A DNA stretch of 64,000 nt from Enterobacterales bacterium CwR94 (GTDB lineage Bacteria; Pseudomonadota; Gammaproteobacteria; Enterobacterales; Enterobacteriaceae), in NCBI GenBank assembly GCA_002837195.1, contig KZ478073.1, positions 1-64,000 of the forward strand, in the 5' to 3' direction. Under the pieces are notes generated by a model. It searched no databases. It saw nothing but the letters and a program-made list of their open reading frames with translations, and had not been told where the DNA came from. The translations under genes were made by a program, and so were the position numbers. Shown here piece after piece: positions 1 to 8,405 of this stretch (its first letter is position 1; every line of letters starts with the position of its first letter).

Positions 1-51
1 CCGATGGTAGTGTGGGGTCTCCCCATGCGAGAGTAGGGAACTGCCAGGCAT
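1..51 (+). rRNA. rrf: 5S ribosomal RNA, 3' end (partial)
   Basis: These 51 bases match the 3' end of the enterobacterial 5S rRNA, including the GGGGTCTCCCC hairpin and the terminal CTGCCAGGCAT. The 5' part lies outside the window. The next gene is mobA, so this is the last gene of the operon equivalent to E. coli rrnA. Confidence 0.95.
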
Positions 52-63
52 CAAACAAAGCAG

Positions 64-93
64 AAGGGCCCATACGTGAGTATGGGCCTTTTT
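64..93 (+). terminator. rRNA operon terminator 1
   Basis: Inverted repeat GGCCCATA (67-74) and TATGGGCC (81-88) with a six-base loop, followed by five T. It lies 13 bases after the end of the 5S rRNA, where an intrinsic terminator of an rRNA operon is expected. Confidence 0.9.
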
Positions 94-151
94 GTATGCG
101 CGTTATTCACCGGCAGCCGCCTCCGCAGCGGGGCCTCAGCTGCCGGACGTC

Positions 152-185
152 AAAAAAAGGCCATCCTGCGGGATGGCCTTTTGCG
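152..185. terminator. Bidirectional terminator between rRNA operon and mobA
   Basis: A perfect 12-bp stem (155-166 with 171-182, loop TGCG) is flanked by A on the left and T on the right. It can act as a second terminator for the rRNA operon on the plus strand and as the terminator of mobA on the minus strand. Confidence 0.85.
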
Positions 186-244
186 TTTGGGCGATAATCG
201 AAAAGCGTCGTAGTGGCTAAGAGGGGCAACGTGGCCACCTTGCG

Positions 245-817
245 TTACCGCTCCAAATCTTGCAGCGTATTAAAATTAGCGAACGCTTCATCTTCAATAA
301 AATCAATAGCATGACCAGAATGCTTCTGGAAAAAGGCTAAAACACGCCGTTCTCCTGATTCAAGATAAGCCTTAAGTGGTGCCGCCAGTGAAGAGTGCAC
401 AAGTGCGATGACAGGATGGTCGCGCCCTGCGGAGCGGGCCCAAACAATTTGGCGCTCTTCTTTTGCTTGCCAGAGCCTTTCAACAAGGTCGCTGGGCAGC
501 AACGGGGTATCGCATGCTGCAAAGAGGCACCAGGAGGTGTCTGCTTGTTGTAATGCCGAGAGCATACCTGCGAGAGGGCCTTGAAAATCAGGGAGTGAAT
601 CAGTGATAACCGGCATCCCAGAGTCTGCATAGCGCGTTAAATTGCGATTTGCGCTGATTTTCAATATACCGACTTGCGGTTTCAAGCATGTCGCAACATG
701 TTGATAAAGTGGCACTCCGCGATAATTAACCAGCCCTTTATCCTTGCCTCCCATACGTTGGCCTTGCCCACCTGCGAGGATCACACCCGTGATATCCTTG
801 ATCTCATCCCTTTTCAT
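245..817 (-). CDS. mobA: Molybdenum cofactor guanylyltransferase
   Basis: MobA transfers GMP from GTP to molybdopterin, giving the guanine dinucleotide cofactor used by DMSO-reductase-type enzymes in the cytoplasm. The 190-aa product has the nucleotide-binding signature [15 protein letters not shown] (residues 14-28), the DFQGPLAG segment (77-84) and the AACDTPLLP metal-binding segment with Asp103. The start is the ATG at 817, with an AAGG element about 10 bases upstream. In E. coli mobB follows mobA. Here mobA is followed directly by the bidirectional terminator and the rRNA operon, so mobB is missing from this locus. MobB is dispensable in E. coli, so the pathway should still work. Confidence 0.96.
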   Translation of the reverse strand: MKRDEIKDITGVILAGGQGQRMGGKDKGLVNYRGVPLYQHVATCLKPQVGILKISANRNLTRYADSGMPVITDSLPDFQGPLAGMLSALQQADTSWCLFAACDTPLLPSDLVERLWQAKEERQIVWARSAGRDHPVIALVHSSLAAPLKAYLESGERRVLAFFQKHSGHAIDFIEDEAFANFNTLQDLER

Positions 818-867
818 GCAGCAATAACCTTGTTAACGTAGTGGATTATAATTTTGGAGCCATAATG

Positions 868-1137
868 ATGAAACATCATCGACTCAATGAATTGATCGAA
901 CTGCTGCAACCCGCCTGGCAGAAAGATCCAGATATGAACCTGCTGCAGTTTATCGCTAAGCTGGCGCAGGAAGCAGGTTATCAGGGCGCGCTGAGCGATC
1001 TTACCGATGATACCCTTATTTATCATTTGAAAATGCGTGACGCAGATAAGTCAGAGGCCATTCCCGGTATTAAAAAAGATTATGAAGAGGATTTCAAAAC
1101 TGCACTGCTGCGCGCCCGAGGCATCATCAAAGAGTGA
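868..1137 (+). CDS. yihD: YihD family protein of unknown function
   Basis: A small soluble protein of 89 aa that closely matches E. coli YihD (89 aa), including the [21 protein letters not shown] and [16 protein letters not shown] segments. No biochemical function is established; the family is a DUF1040-type protein. The start at 868 is preferred over the adjacent ATG at 865 and the GTG at 841, because the GGAG at 856-859 is then eight bases away and the length equals the family length. It is divergent from mobA and lies 43 bases before srkA, as in E. coli. Confidence 0.92.
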   Translation: MKHHRLNELIELLQPAWQKDPDMNLLQFIAKLAQEAGYQGALSDLTDDTLIYHLKMRDADKSEAIPGIKKDYEEDFKTALLRARGIIKE

Positions 1138-1180
1138 TTTGTGATAACGTGGGGCATCAATTCAAACATGAAAAATTGCG

Positions 1181-2167
1181 ATGACTGCCTCCACATTTAC
1201 CTTTCAAACGCTTGATCCAGAGACGCTGCTGGATGCTCTGTGGGACAGCGGCATCCGTGTGGAATCTGGGCTCACAGCACTCAACAGCTATGAAAACCGT
1301 GTTTACCAATTCTCAGATGAAGATCGTAAGCGCTACGTGGTGAAATTCTATCGCCCACAACGCTGGAGTGAAGCGCAAATACTCGAAGAACACCAGTTGG
1401 CACAGGCCCTGCTGGACGATGAGGTTCCGGTCGCTGCGCCGCTTCTGCTACAGGGCAAAACGCTCCATCAGCATGATGGATTTTGGTTTGCTGTATTTCC
1501 CAGCCTGGGTGGGCGCCAATACGAAACCGATAATCTTAATCATCTGGAAGAGGTTGGACGTTATCTTGGCCGTATGCACCAAACGGCGCGGACGGCGACT
1601 TTTTCGGCACGCCCCACGATGGGGTTACAGGAATATATCCAGGAGCCTTATCAGGTACTGGAAACAAGCCCACTGGTACCAAAAGCATTAAGGCCTTTAT
1701 TGTTAACAGCGATTGAGGCGTTAAGCACAACTTTACAAAACTGCTGGCATACTCAGTGGCGGTCGCTTCGCCTGCACGGTGATTGCCATCCAGGAAACAT
1801 ACTGTGGCGCGATGGCCCGCTGTTTGTGGATCTGGATGACGCCAGGATGGGCCCGGCAGTGCAAGATTTGTGGATGCTGATTAATGGTGATAAGCAAGAA
1901 CAGCGCATGCAGTGGGATATTCTGTTAGAAGCCTACAGTGAATTCAGCGAGTTCGATCCACACGAATTGTCACTTATTGAACCTTTACGCGCGATGCGTA
2001 TGGTTTATTATCTGGCCTGGGTTGCCCGCCGGTGGCAAGATCCGGCGTTTCCCGGCAACTTTCCGTGGATGACGGATGAGGATTTCTGGCGTCGCCAGAT
2101 AGCGATATTTCAGGAGCAGAACAGGCTGTTACAGGAGCCCCCTTTGCAGCTCATGCCCGAATTTTAA
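1181..2167 (+). CDS. srkA: Stress response serine/threonine kinase SrkA (YihE/RdoA)
   Basis: A cytoplasmic protein kinase of the choline kinase/APH fold that in E. coli counters MazEF-linked death under stress and is a Cpx target. The 328 aa equal the E. coli length. The catalytic loop LHGDCHPGNILW carries Asp201 and Asn206, and the metal-binding motif VDLDDA carries Asp217. The conserved NSYENRVYQF and VVKFYRP segments are near residues 35-60. It lies 24 bases upstream of dsbA and is probably cotranscribed with it, matching the shared Cpx regulation known in E. coli. Confidence 0.96.
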   Translation: MTASTFTFQTLDPETLLDALWDSGIRVESGLTALNSYENRVYQFSDEDRKRYVVKFYRPQRWSEAQILEEHQLAQALLDDEVPVAAPLLLQGKTLHQHDGFWFAVFPSLGGRQYETDNLNHLEEVGRYLGRMHQTARTATFSARPTMGLQEYIQEPYQVLETSPLVPKALRPLLLTAIEALSTTLQNCWHTQWRSLRLHGDCHPGNILWRDGPLFVDLDDARMGPAVQDLWMLINGDKQEQRMQWDILLEAYSEFSEFDPHELSLIEPLRAMRMVYYLAWVARRWQDPAFPGNFPWMTDEDFWRRQIAIFQEQNRLLQEPPLQLMPEF

Positions 2168-2191
2168 GCAGTTACAGGAGAGAGTTTCACG

Positions 2192-2830
2192 ATGAAAAAG
2201 ATTTGGCTGATGCTTGTTGGCATGATGATGGCGGTAAGCGCCTCCGCTGCAACTGCAGCAACGTTTACGGATGGCAAGCAGTATGTCACGCTGCCAAAGG
2301 CAGTGGCTGGTGAGCCACAGGTGCTCGAGTTCTTCTCGTTCTTCTGCCCACATTGTTATCAATTTGAGAACGTATATCACGTTGGTGAGGCTGTGAAAAA
2401 GAACCTGCCAGCAGACACCAAGATGGTGAAATACCATGTTGATTTCTTAGGTGGTGATTTTGGCCCAGTCGTTACTCATGCATGGGCTGTGGCAATCGCC
2501 CTGGGCGTTGAAGATAAAGTCGCAAAACCTATTTTTGAAGGCATCCAGAAAACGCAGACAGTAAGAGATCCTGCGAGTTTGAAAGAGACCTTTATCAAGG
2601 CTGCTGGCATCTCCGCCGCTGATTATGATGCCGCCTGGAACAGCTTCGCAGTTAAAGCGTTGGTGGCTCAGCAGCAGAAAGCCGCGGCTGACGTTGAATT
2701 GCGCGGTGTGCCTGCCATGTTTGTGAATGGCAAATACATGGTGAATAACGGTGGCCTGGATACCAGCTCGATGGAAAATTTCGTGGCTGACTACGCTAAC
2801 GTTGTGAAATTCTTGGTAAATCAAAAATAA
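2192..2830 (+). CDS. dsbA: Periplasmic thiol:disulfide oxidase DsbA
   Basis: DsbA introduces disulfides into exported proteins and is reoxidised by DsbB. The 212-aa precursor has a signal peptide ([10 protein letters not shown] onward, likely cleaved after about residue 22), the active site CPHC at residues 52-55 in a thioredoxin fold, and the cis-proline loop RGVPAMFV near the C-terminus. A clear AGGAGAG ribosome site precedes the ATG. In E. coli yihF and yihG separate dsbA from polA. Here a 386-base noncoding stretch follows instead. Likely clients in this window include the ToxR-like regulator at 26405 and its small partner, each with two periplasmic cysteines. Confidence 0.97.
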   Translation: MKKIWLMLVGMMMAVSASAATAATFTDGKQYVTLPKAVAGEPQVLEFFSFFCPHCYQFENVYHVGEAVKKNLPADTKMVKYHVDFLGGDFGPVVTHAWAVAIALGVEDKVAKPIFEGIQKTQTVRDPASLKETFIKAAGISAADYDAAWNSFAVKALVAQQQKAAADVELRGVPAMFVNGKYMVNNGGLDTSSMENFVADYANVVKFLVNQK

Positions 2831-2843
2831 TTCTTAAATTTCT

Positions 2844-2872
2844 CACGTGCCAGCTCGCGCTGGCACGTGTTT
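2844..2872 (+). terminator. dsbA terminator
   Basis: A perfect 11-bp stem (2844-2854 with 2859-2869, loop TCGC) begins 14 bases after the dsbA stop and is followed by TTT. The U tract is short, so termination may be partial. Confidence 0.75.
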
Positions 2873-3088
2873 AACCTATACTTCATCTGCTCAATTAAAC
2901 GTCACATGAGTAAAATAAATCCGCCATCTTCCTGGAGCGACGGATTTCTATCCACATTATTGAAATGTGACCTTTCCTTGTCGTGTAGTGATATACAAAT
3001 TAATAACACATATTAATCATCAAGTTATCTTGCTGTCATTTTTAATGAATTGCGTTATTCGCATGCGCTAAAAATATTACTCACAAAG

Positions 3089-3097
3089 TTATCCACA
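3089..3097 (+). promoter_or_regulatory. Consensus DnaA box upstream of polA
   Basis: TTATCCACA, an exact match to the strong DnaA box, lies 120 bases before the polA start. A one-mismatch copy (CTATCCACA) is at 2948-2956. The surrounding 2873-3216 is AT-rich and I see no gene in it. DnaA control of polA has been reported in E. coli, so a regulatory role is plausible; no other origin-like features are present. Confidence 0.6.
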
Positions 3098-3216
3098 GGG
3101 AGATCTTCGTGGATCCGCACAAATCATGCATTTAATCCCGTGATTATTTCAACTTTGACGCCTGCCTGTGGCATCCTTGAGCCATATCACTCACTCTTCG
3201 ACTGAACGTGAAAATT

Positions 3217-5997
3217 ATGGCCCAAATTGCAGAAAACCCACTCATCCTGGTAGATGGCTCTTCGTATCTCTATCGCGCCTATCATGCGTTTCCTCCCTTA
3301 ACTAACAGTGCTGGCGAGCCAACGGGCGCAATGTATGGTGTCCTGAACATGCTGAAAAGCCTGTTGATGCAATACAAGCCCAGCCACGTTGCCGTTGTTT
3401 TTGATGCAAAAGGGAAAACGTTCCGCGACGCGCTATTTGAAGACTATAAATCCCATCGTCCGCCGATGCCTGATGACCTGCGTGCGCAAATTGAACCCTT
3501 ACATCAGATGGTGAAGGCGATGGGACTGCCGTTGCTGGCAGTCAGCGGTGTAGAAGCTGATGATGTTATCGGTACTCTGGCGCAGGAAGCGGAGAAATTG
3601 GGAAAAAACGTCCTGATCAGCACCGGCGATAAAGATATGGCGCAGCTGGTCACCCCTGCAATAACGTTAATCAACACCATGAATAACACGGTGTTGGGCC
3701 CAGAGGAGGTATGCGATAAATACGGTATCCCTCCGGCGCTGATCATCGACTACCTGGCATTGATGGGCGATTCCTCTGACAACATTCCTGGTGTGCCGGG
3801 AGTGGGTGAGAAAACCGCTCAAGCGTTATTGCAAGGGTTAGGTGGGATGTCGGCCATTTACGAGAATCTCGATAAAGTCGCAGATTTAGGTTTTCGCGGT
3901 GCGAAAACCATGGCTGCAAAGCTTGAGCAGAATAAAGATGTCGCTTTCCTGTCCTACCAACTGGCGACCATCAAAACTGATGTTGAACTGGAAGTGGGCT
4001 GCGACCAACTGAATGTCAACGAGCCAGAAATCGATACGCTCTTAGCGTTGTTTCGTCAGTATGAATTTAAACGCTGGATAACCGATCTGGAAGACGGCAG
4101 TTGGCTGCAGGGGAAGAAAAGTAATCCTACAGCGCAGAAAGCGGTGGCCAGTGAAGAAACACAGCAAACAGAAACGACCCGTCAGTTGTCCGCGGATAAT
4201 TACGTCACCGTGTTTGATGATGCAACGTTCGCGACGTGGCTGAACATGTTGAAAAAGAGCGAGCTGTTTGCCTTCGATCTGGAAACAGACTCACTGGATA
4301 ATGTGACCGCACAAATCATAGGTATCTGCCTGGCGACGGAGCCCGGCACGGCCGCTTATATCCCTGTCGGTCATGATTATATGGGCGCACCTGAGCAGCT
4401 TGATCGTGATGCGGTGCTGGCGCAGCTAAAGCCTCTGCTTGAAGATGCGACATTGAAAAAAGTCGGTCAGAATTTGAAGTACGATCGCGGCGTTCTCAAA
4501 AATTATGACATCGAATTGCAGGGCATCGCCTTTGATACCATGTTGGAATCCTATTGCCTGAGCAGCGTAGGTGGGAAGCATGATATGGACTCCCTTGCTG
4601 CACGTTGGCTGGATCATAAAACCGTCTCCTTTGAAGAGATCGCGGGTAAAGGCAAAAACCAGCTTACTTTTAATCAAATCCCTCTTGAGCAAGCGGCGCA
4701 TTACGCTGCTGAAGATGCGGATGTCACACTGCAGCTGCATCAGAAAATGTGGCCGGAACTGGAAAAAGCCAGCGGTCCAAAGAATGTTTTTGAAACCATT
4801 GAGATGCCACTGCTAAGCGTTATCTCGCGTATCGAACGCAATGGAGTGCTCATCGATCCCACGATTCTCTCCCGCCATTCGCAGGAATTAACCACGCGGC
4901 TTGCCGAGCTGGAACAGAAAGCGCATGAGTTGGCAGGTGAGCCGTTTAATCTCTCTTCGACGAAGCAGCTACAAACGATTCTGTTTGAAAAGCAGGGGAT
5001 TAAACCGACCAAGAAAACGCCGGGCGGCGCGCCTTCTACCAGTGAAGAGGTGCTGGCTGAATTAGCTCTCGATTACCCATTGCCAAAAGTCATTCTTGAG
5101 CATCGCGGCTTGTCCAAATTGAAATCGACTTACACGGATAAACTGCCACTGATGATCAGTGAGAAAACGGGGCGTGTACACACCTCCTATCATCAGGCGG
5201 TTACGGCGACGGGTCGCCTCTCATCAACCGATCCGAATTTGCAAAACATCCCGGTGCGAAATGAAGAGGGAAGACGTATTCGTCAGGCGTTTATTGCCTC
5301 GGAAGGTTACAAAATCATGGCCGCTGACTACTCGCAAATTGAGTTGCGCATCATGGCGCACCTTTCGCAGGATAAAGGGTTGCTCAGTGCATTTGCGAGC
5401 AATCAGGACATTCATCGTGCAACGGCTGCCGAAGTGTTTGGCACCCCACTGGAAAAGGTGACGGGAGAGCAGCGCCGTAGCGCGAAAGCCATCAACTTTG
5501 GCTTAATCTACGGTATGAGCGCTTTTGGTTTGTCGCGCCAATTGAATATCCCGCCAGGCGAGTCGAAAAAGTACATGGATCTCTACTTTGAACGCTATCC
5601 AGGCGTGCTGCGTTATATGGAGTCCACCCGTGAGCAGGCTTCCGAGCAAGGCTATGTTGAAACGCTGGAAGGGCGTCGCTTGTGGCTGCCGGATATTCGC
5701 TCCAGCAATGCCATTCGCCGGAAGGCTGCAGAGCGTGCCGCGATTAATGCGCCAATGCAAGGCACGGCAGCGGATATTATCAAACGTGCGATGATTGCGG
5801 TTGATGCATGGCTCAAAAGTGAACCTGACGTGAAAATGGTGATGCAGGTACACGATGAATTGGTGTTTGAAGTCAAAGCAACGGAAGTGGAACGCGTGAG
5901 TAAAAAAGTGGCCGAATTAATGGAAAACAGTATGAAACTGGATGTTCCACTGCTGGTTGAAGTGGGCGTTGGTGACAACTGGGACCAGGCGCACTAA
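3217..5997 (+). CDS. polA: DNA polymerase I
   Basis: A repair and Okazaki-fragment-processing polymerase. The 926-aa protein has the 5'-3' exonuclease domain ([11 protein letters not shown] and [11 protein letters not shown], residues about 1-310), the 3'-5' exonuclease with Asp354 and Glu356 in FDLETDSL, and the family A polymerase domain. The latter shows motif A DYSQIELR (Asp704), motif [15 protein letters not shown] and motif C VHDELVFE (Asp880). All three activities therefore look intact. The ATG at 3217 is chosen over an in-frame GTG at 3208 because [14 protein letters not shown] aligns with the E. coli N-terminus. No strong ribosome site is visible. Confidence 0.98.
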   Translation: MAQIAENPLILVDGSSYLYRAYHAFPPLTNSAGEPTGAMYGVLNMLKSLLMQYKPSHVAVVFDAKGKTFRDALFEDYKSHRPPMPDDLRAQIEPLHQMVKAMGLPLLAVSGVEADDVIGTLAQEAEKLGKNVLISTGDKDMAQLVTPAITLINTMNNTVLGPEEVCDKYGIPPALIIDYLALMGDSSDNIPGVPGVGEKTAQALLQGLGGMSAIYENLDKVADLGFRGAKTMAAKLEQNKDVAFLSYQLATIKTDVELEVGCDQLNVNEPEIDTLLALFRQYEFKRWITDLEDGSWLQGKKSNPTAQKAVASEETQQTETTRQLSADNYVTVFDDATFATWLNMLKKSELFAFDLETDSLDNVTAQIIGICLATEPGTAAYIPVGHDYMGAPEQLDRDAVLAQLKPLLEDATLKKVGQNLKYDRGVLKNYDIELQGIAFDTMLESYCLSSVGGKHDMDSLAARWLDHKTVSFEEIAGKGKNQLTFNQIPLEQAAHYAAEDADVTLQLHQKMWPELEKASGPKNVFETIEMPLLSVISRIERNGVLIDPTILSRHSQELTTRLAELEQKAHELAGEPFNLSSTKQLQTILFEKQGIKPTKKTPGGAPSTSEEVLAELALDYPLPKVILEHRGLSKLKSTYTDKLPLMISEKTGRVHTSYHQAVTATGRLSSTDPNLQNIPVRNEEGRRIRQAFIASEGYKIMAADYSQIELRIMAHLSQDKGLLSAFASNQDIHRATAAEVFGTPLEKVTGEQRRSAKAINFGLIYGMSAFGLSRQLNIPPGESKKYMDLYFERYPGVLRYMESTREQASEQGYVETLEGRRLWLPDIRSSNAIRRKAAERAAINAPMQGTAADIIKRAMIAVDAWLKSEPDVKMVMQVHDELVFEVKATEVERVSKKVAELMENSMKLDVPLLVEVGVGDNWDQAH

Positions 5998-6009
5998 GCG
6001 TAAGTTTCC

Positions 6010-6039
6010 AAAAGAATCAGGCTGCGGCCTGATTCTTTT
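6010..6039 (+). terminator. polA terminator
   Basis: A perfect 13-bp stem (6010-6022 with 6027-6039, loop TGCG) ends in TTTT, 12 bases after the polA stop. The A-rich left arm would also allow some termination in reverse. Confidence 0.85.
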
Positions 6040-6248
6040 GTGGGAAAACTAAAACGATTCAGCATGTCGATAGGAAATTTCTTGCGCACCGGGTTTGCTA
6101 ACCACTTAACCTGTAAGCATTTTCTCTGTAATTAAGCTACAAATCCGATTTTAGAATGTGACCTATGTCGGATAAATGATGTCGTTTTATGAAAATTAAC
6201 TACAGAAAACGCTTTTTCGCTCAATAAAAATCAGGTAGAGTTTATCGC

Positions 6249-6355
6249 GTAGGGTACAGAGGTAAGATGTTCTATCTTTCAAACCTTTTACTTCACGTAA
6301 TCGGATTTGGCTGAATTTTAGCCGCCCCAGTCACTTGTGACTGGGGCGTTTTTTA
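6249..6355 (+). ncRNA. spf: Spot 42 small RNA
   Basis: About 107 bases match E. coli Spot 42 (109 nt) almost throughout: GTAGGGTACAGAGGTAAG at the 5' end, the TTTTACTTCACGTAATCGG middle and the terminator stem CGCCCCAGTCA/TGACTGGGGCG before TTTTTT. Spot 42 is an Hfq-dependent sRNA that represses galK and many secondary carbon genes. Its position between polA and engB is as in E. coli. A possible CRP site is TGTGA at 6157-6161 with a weak right half-site; cAMP-CRP represses spf in E. coli. Confidence 0.95.
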
Positions 6356-6416
6356 TTGGGCGCAATTTGGACTAATTTAGCCCTAATTGGAAAAATTAGA
6401 GCTGAATGGGGAAAGC

Positions 6417-7052
6417 TTACGCGTCAGTCGCGTCTTCTTCTACGGCGGGGGGGATTTGCGTAAACCAGGTATCTAACTTTTCACGCAGTTTATCAATGCC
6501 GCTTTTCTTCAATGATGAGAAGGGCTCAACCTGAATATCGCCCATAAAAGCCACAACGGCTTCCCGTACCATATTGACCTGGCTTTTGCGGGCACCGGAA
6601 GCAAGTTTATCGGCCTTGGTCAGGAGCACCATAACAGGGATTTCGCTGGCGACGGCCCACTTAATCATATTTTGGTCGAGATCTTTCAACGGATGGCGAA
6701 TATCCATTAGCACCACCAATCCCTTCAGGCTGTTACGCATCTGTAGGTATTCGGCCAGTGAACGCTGCCATTTCAGCTTCATCTCTTCCGGGACTTCGGC
6801 ATAACCGTAACCGGGCAAATCCACTAAACGATAACCTTCTGCAACCTGAAACAGATTGATGAGCTGCGTACGCCCCGGGGTTTTACTGGTACGCGCTAAA
6901 CTTTTTTGGTTGGTCAGCGCGTTCAATGCGCTAGATTTGCCCGCGTTAGAGCGTCCGGCAAAAGCAACCTCGATACCGCTGTCGGTAGGCAGGTGGCGGA
7001 TGTCCGGCGCGCTGGTGACAAAATGAGTTACGTGATAATTCCAGCTCGACAC
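6417..7052 (-). CDS. engB: Ribosome biogenesis GTPase EngB (YihA/YsxC)
   Basis: An essential TrmE-Era-EngA-like GTPase needed for 50S subunit assembly. The 211 aa contain G1 GRSNAGKS (33-40), the switch segment SKTPGRTQ (56-63), G3 DLPGYG (78-83), and G4 TKAD near residue 146. The start is a GTG at 7052 that aligns [11 protein letters not shown] with the E. coli N-terminus. It is convergent with spf. Confidence 0.95.
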   Translation of the reverse strand: MSSWNYHVTHFVTSAPDIRHLPTDSGIEVAFAGRSNAGKSSALNALTNQKSLARTSKTPGRTQLINLFQVAEGYRLVDLPGYGYAEVPEEMKLKWQRSLAEYLQMRNSLKGLVVLMDIRHPLKDLDQNMIKWAVASEIPVMVLLTKADKLASGARKSQVNMVREAVVAFMGDIQVEPFSSLKKSGIDKLREKLDTWFTQIPPAVEEDATDA

Positions 7053-7321
7053 AAGCCTGTCTCCCTCTCATACATTAATTGGCAGTGATTATACGCATCC
7101 TGCGCTGAAAAGCCTGGTTAAACGTCTGCGTGTAGACCGATTGTTATTGGACTCTTTGTGAGACATTTGCCATAAAAGTTGTCAGATATTGTTGTTTTTA
7201 TTACTCGTTCAATTAAACATCCGCTGAAATTACAGCAGGTTATATTTTCTGCAACAGAGAATGCGAGACATTTCAATTAGCAATACTTGTCACTTTGACC
7301 GGTTAGTCTAAAGTTAATCAT

Positions 7322-7540
7322 TAGAAGCAGGATGCTTCGCATCAGGACGATGGCTCAGGGATTGCGGGAGGCAACAGAGCAGGGAAGGAGAGGTTACAGG
7401 AGTAACCCATAAGGATCAGGAATCACCTGGAAGGTGAACGCAAACGGATAAACCGGGATGTTGGCTGCATCAGGGATGTGTTACGAATACCTTCTTTGGA
7501 AGGGGAAACAAGGCGACAGGGTGACCTGCCGCCTTTTTTC
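7322..7540 (+). ncRNA. csrC: CsrC regulatory RNA (CsrA-sequestering)
   Basis: It lies between engB and yihI, the csrC position in E. coli. The transcript is dense in GGA triplets (I count about 15 between 7329 and 7506), many as CAGGA, AGGGA or GGGAT in loop-like contexts, which is the CsrA-binding signature. It ends in the same terminator type as E. coli CsrC: AGGCGACAGG (7511-7520) pairs with CCTGCCGCCT (7525-7534) with one mismatch, then six T. CsrC titrates the carbon storage regulator CsrA. The 5' end is estimated from the first GGA cluster and may be off by several bases. Upstream bases 7053-7321 are AT-rich and hold no gene I can see. Confidence 0.88.
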
Positions 7541-7646
7541 TGTTAGATTTCGCCGCAATTCGTTACTCGCTCAGCGCTTTTTCACGTAAGCGGGTCAACA
7601 GAACTCACCTATACTGTCTGTAGTGTCTGAGAGCGAACAATTCATC

Positions 7647-8186
7647 ATGAAACAACCTGCACGCACGGGTCAAAAAACGACCGGTGGAAAATCAAAACGC
7701 GAAGCACGTGAGTCGTTAAATCAACAGGCTCGCGATCGTAAACGCGATAAAAAACGCAGCGGCCACGCTGCCGGTAGCCGGGCAAATCCGGTAACGACGG
7801 GCGGTAAACAAGGCAGTGGCTCCGCACAGAAAAAAGATCCGCGTATTGGCAGTAAAAAGCCCATTTTGTTAGGGGCGGAAGCCGCTGCGCAGGAAAACAT
7901 CGGCAGGGCTAAAAAAGCGGATGCGCCGAAAGAGCCTAAAGCACCGAAAGTAAAATTGTCTCCGCAGGAAGAGCTGGCGCAACTGGAAAACGACACGCGC
8001 CTGGATGCCCTGCTGGACCGTCTGGAAGAAGGGCAAACGCTAAGTGCTGATGAGCAGGCCTGGCTTGACCAGACGCTGGATCGCATTGACGTTCTGATGG
8101 AAGAACTCGGCATTGCGTTAGATGATGACGAGCAGGACGAGCAAGCGGAAGAAGATATGTATCGCCTGCTGAAAGGCGGTCAGTAA
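7647..8186 (+). CDS. yihI: Der GTPase-activating protein YihI
   Basis: YihI stimulates the GTPase of Der (EngA) and so modulates 50S assembly. The 179-aa product (169 in E. coli) has a basic, low-complexity N-terminal half with the conserved [18 protein letters not shown] and [11 protein letters not shown] segments. An acidic C-terminal half follows, with [22 protein letters not shown] and a [12 protein letters not shown] tract. The ATG at 7647 matches the E. coli start better than the GTG at 7623. It follows csrC directly. Confidence 0.92.
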   Translation: MKQPARTGQKTTGGKSKREARESLNQQARDRKRDKKRSGHAAGSRANPVTTGGKQGSGSAQKKDPRIGSKKPILLGAEAAAQENIGRAKKADAPKEPKAPKVKLSPQEELAQLENDTRLDALLDRLEEGQTLSADEQAWLDQTLDRIDVLMEELGIALDDDEQDEQAEEDMYRLLKGGQ

Positions 8187-8197
8187 TCTACTCGATT

Positions 8198-8215
8198 CGG
8201 AGGAGCGATCCTCCG
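8198..8215 (+). other. Hairpin after yihI
   Basis: CGGAGGA (8198-8204) pairs with TCCTCCG (8209-8215) around a GCGA loop, 12 bases after the yihI stop. There is no U tract, so this is not a typical terminator. The left arm contains a GGAGGA sequence that would be hidden in the stem. Confidence 0.45.
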
Positions 8216-8235
8216 ATCATCATAAATAAACGCCT

Positions 8236-8403
8236 ATGTCATGGCCTGGATCAATTTTCGCGTTATTCCTCGCGTGTTATCTCATTTGGTTATTCGTTAA
8301 ACTACGACGCCTGTCGCGTGTAAAACAGCGACTGCGCCTGCGACGCCCTGCTCAGCCTGAGTTACTGCGTCCCAGAGTGAGACGACGTAATCGAAAGGAG
8401 TAA
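8236..8403 (+). CDS. Small single-pass membrane protein ORF upstream of hemN
   Basis: A 55-aa reading frame between yihI and hemN. The N-terminal part (residues 7-22, IFALFLACYLIWLFVK) reads as one transmembrane helix. The rest is extremely arginine-rich (LRRLSRVKQRLRLRR ... RPRVRRRNRKE), consistent with a cytoplasmic basic tail by the positive-inside rule. Its stop TAA (8401-8403) overlaps the hemN initiation region, and its last codons (AAG GAG) form the hemN ribosome site, so translation is probably coupled. No strong ribosome site precedes its own ATG. I do not recognise a named homologue; a shortened relative of the DUF2489 membrane proteins found next to hemN in other gammaproteobacteria is possible but unproven. 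Confidence 0.55.
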   Translation: MSWPGSIFALFLACYLIWLFVKLRRLSRVKQRLRLRRPAQPELLRPRVRRRNRKE

Positions 8404-8405
8404 CC

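Noticed and set aside
841-867. GTG at 841 or ATG at 865 as the yihD start
   Set aside because: The family starts at the Met-Lys encoded from 868, which also fits the GGAG spacing.
2906-3016. 36-codon frame after dsbA starting MSKINPPSSW
   Set aside because: No ribosome site, no hydrophobic or recognisable motif, and it overlaps an imperfect hairpin and the weak DnaA box; more likely chance.
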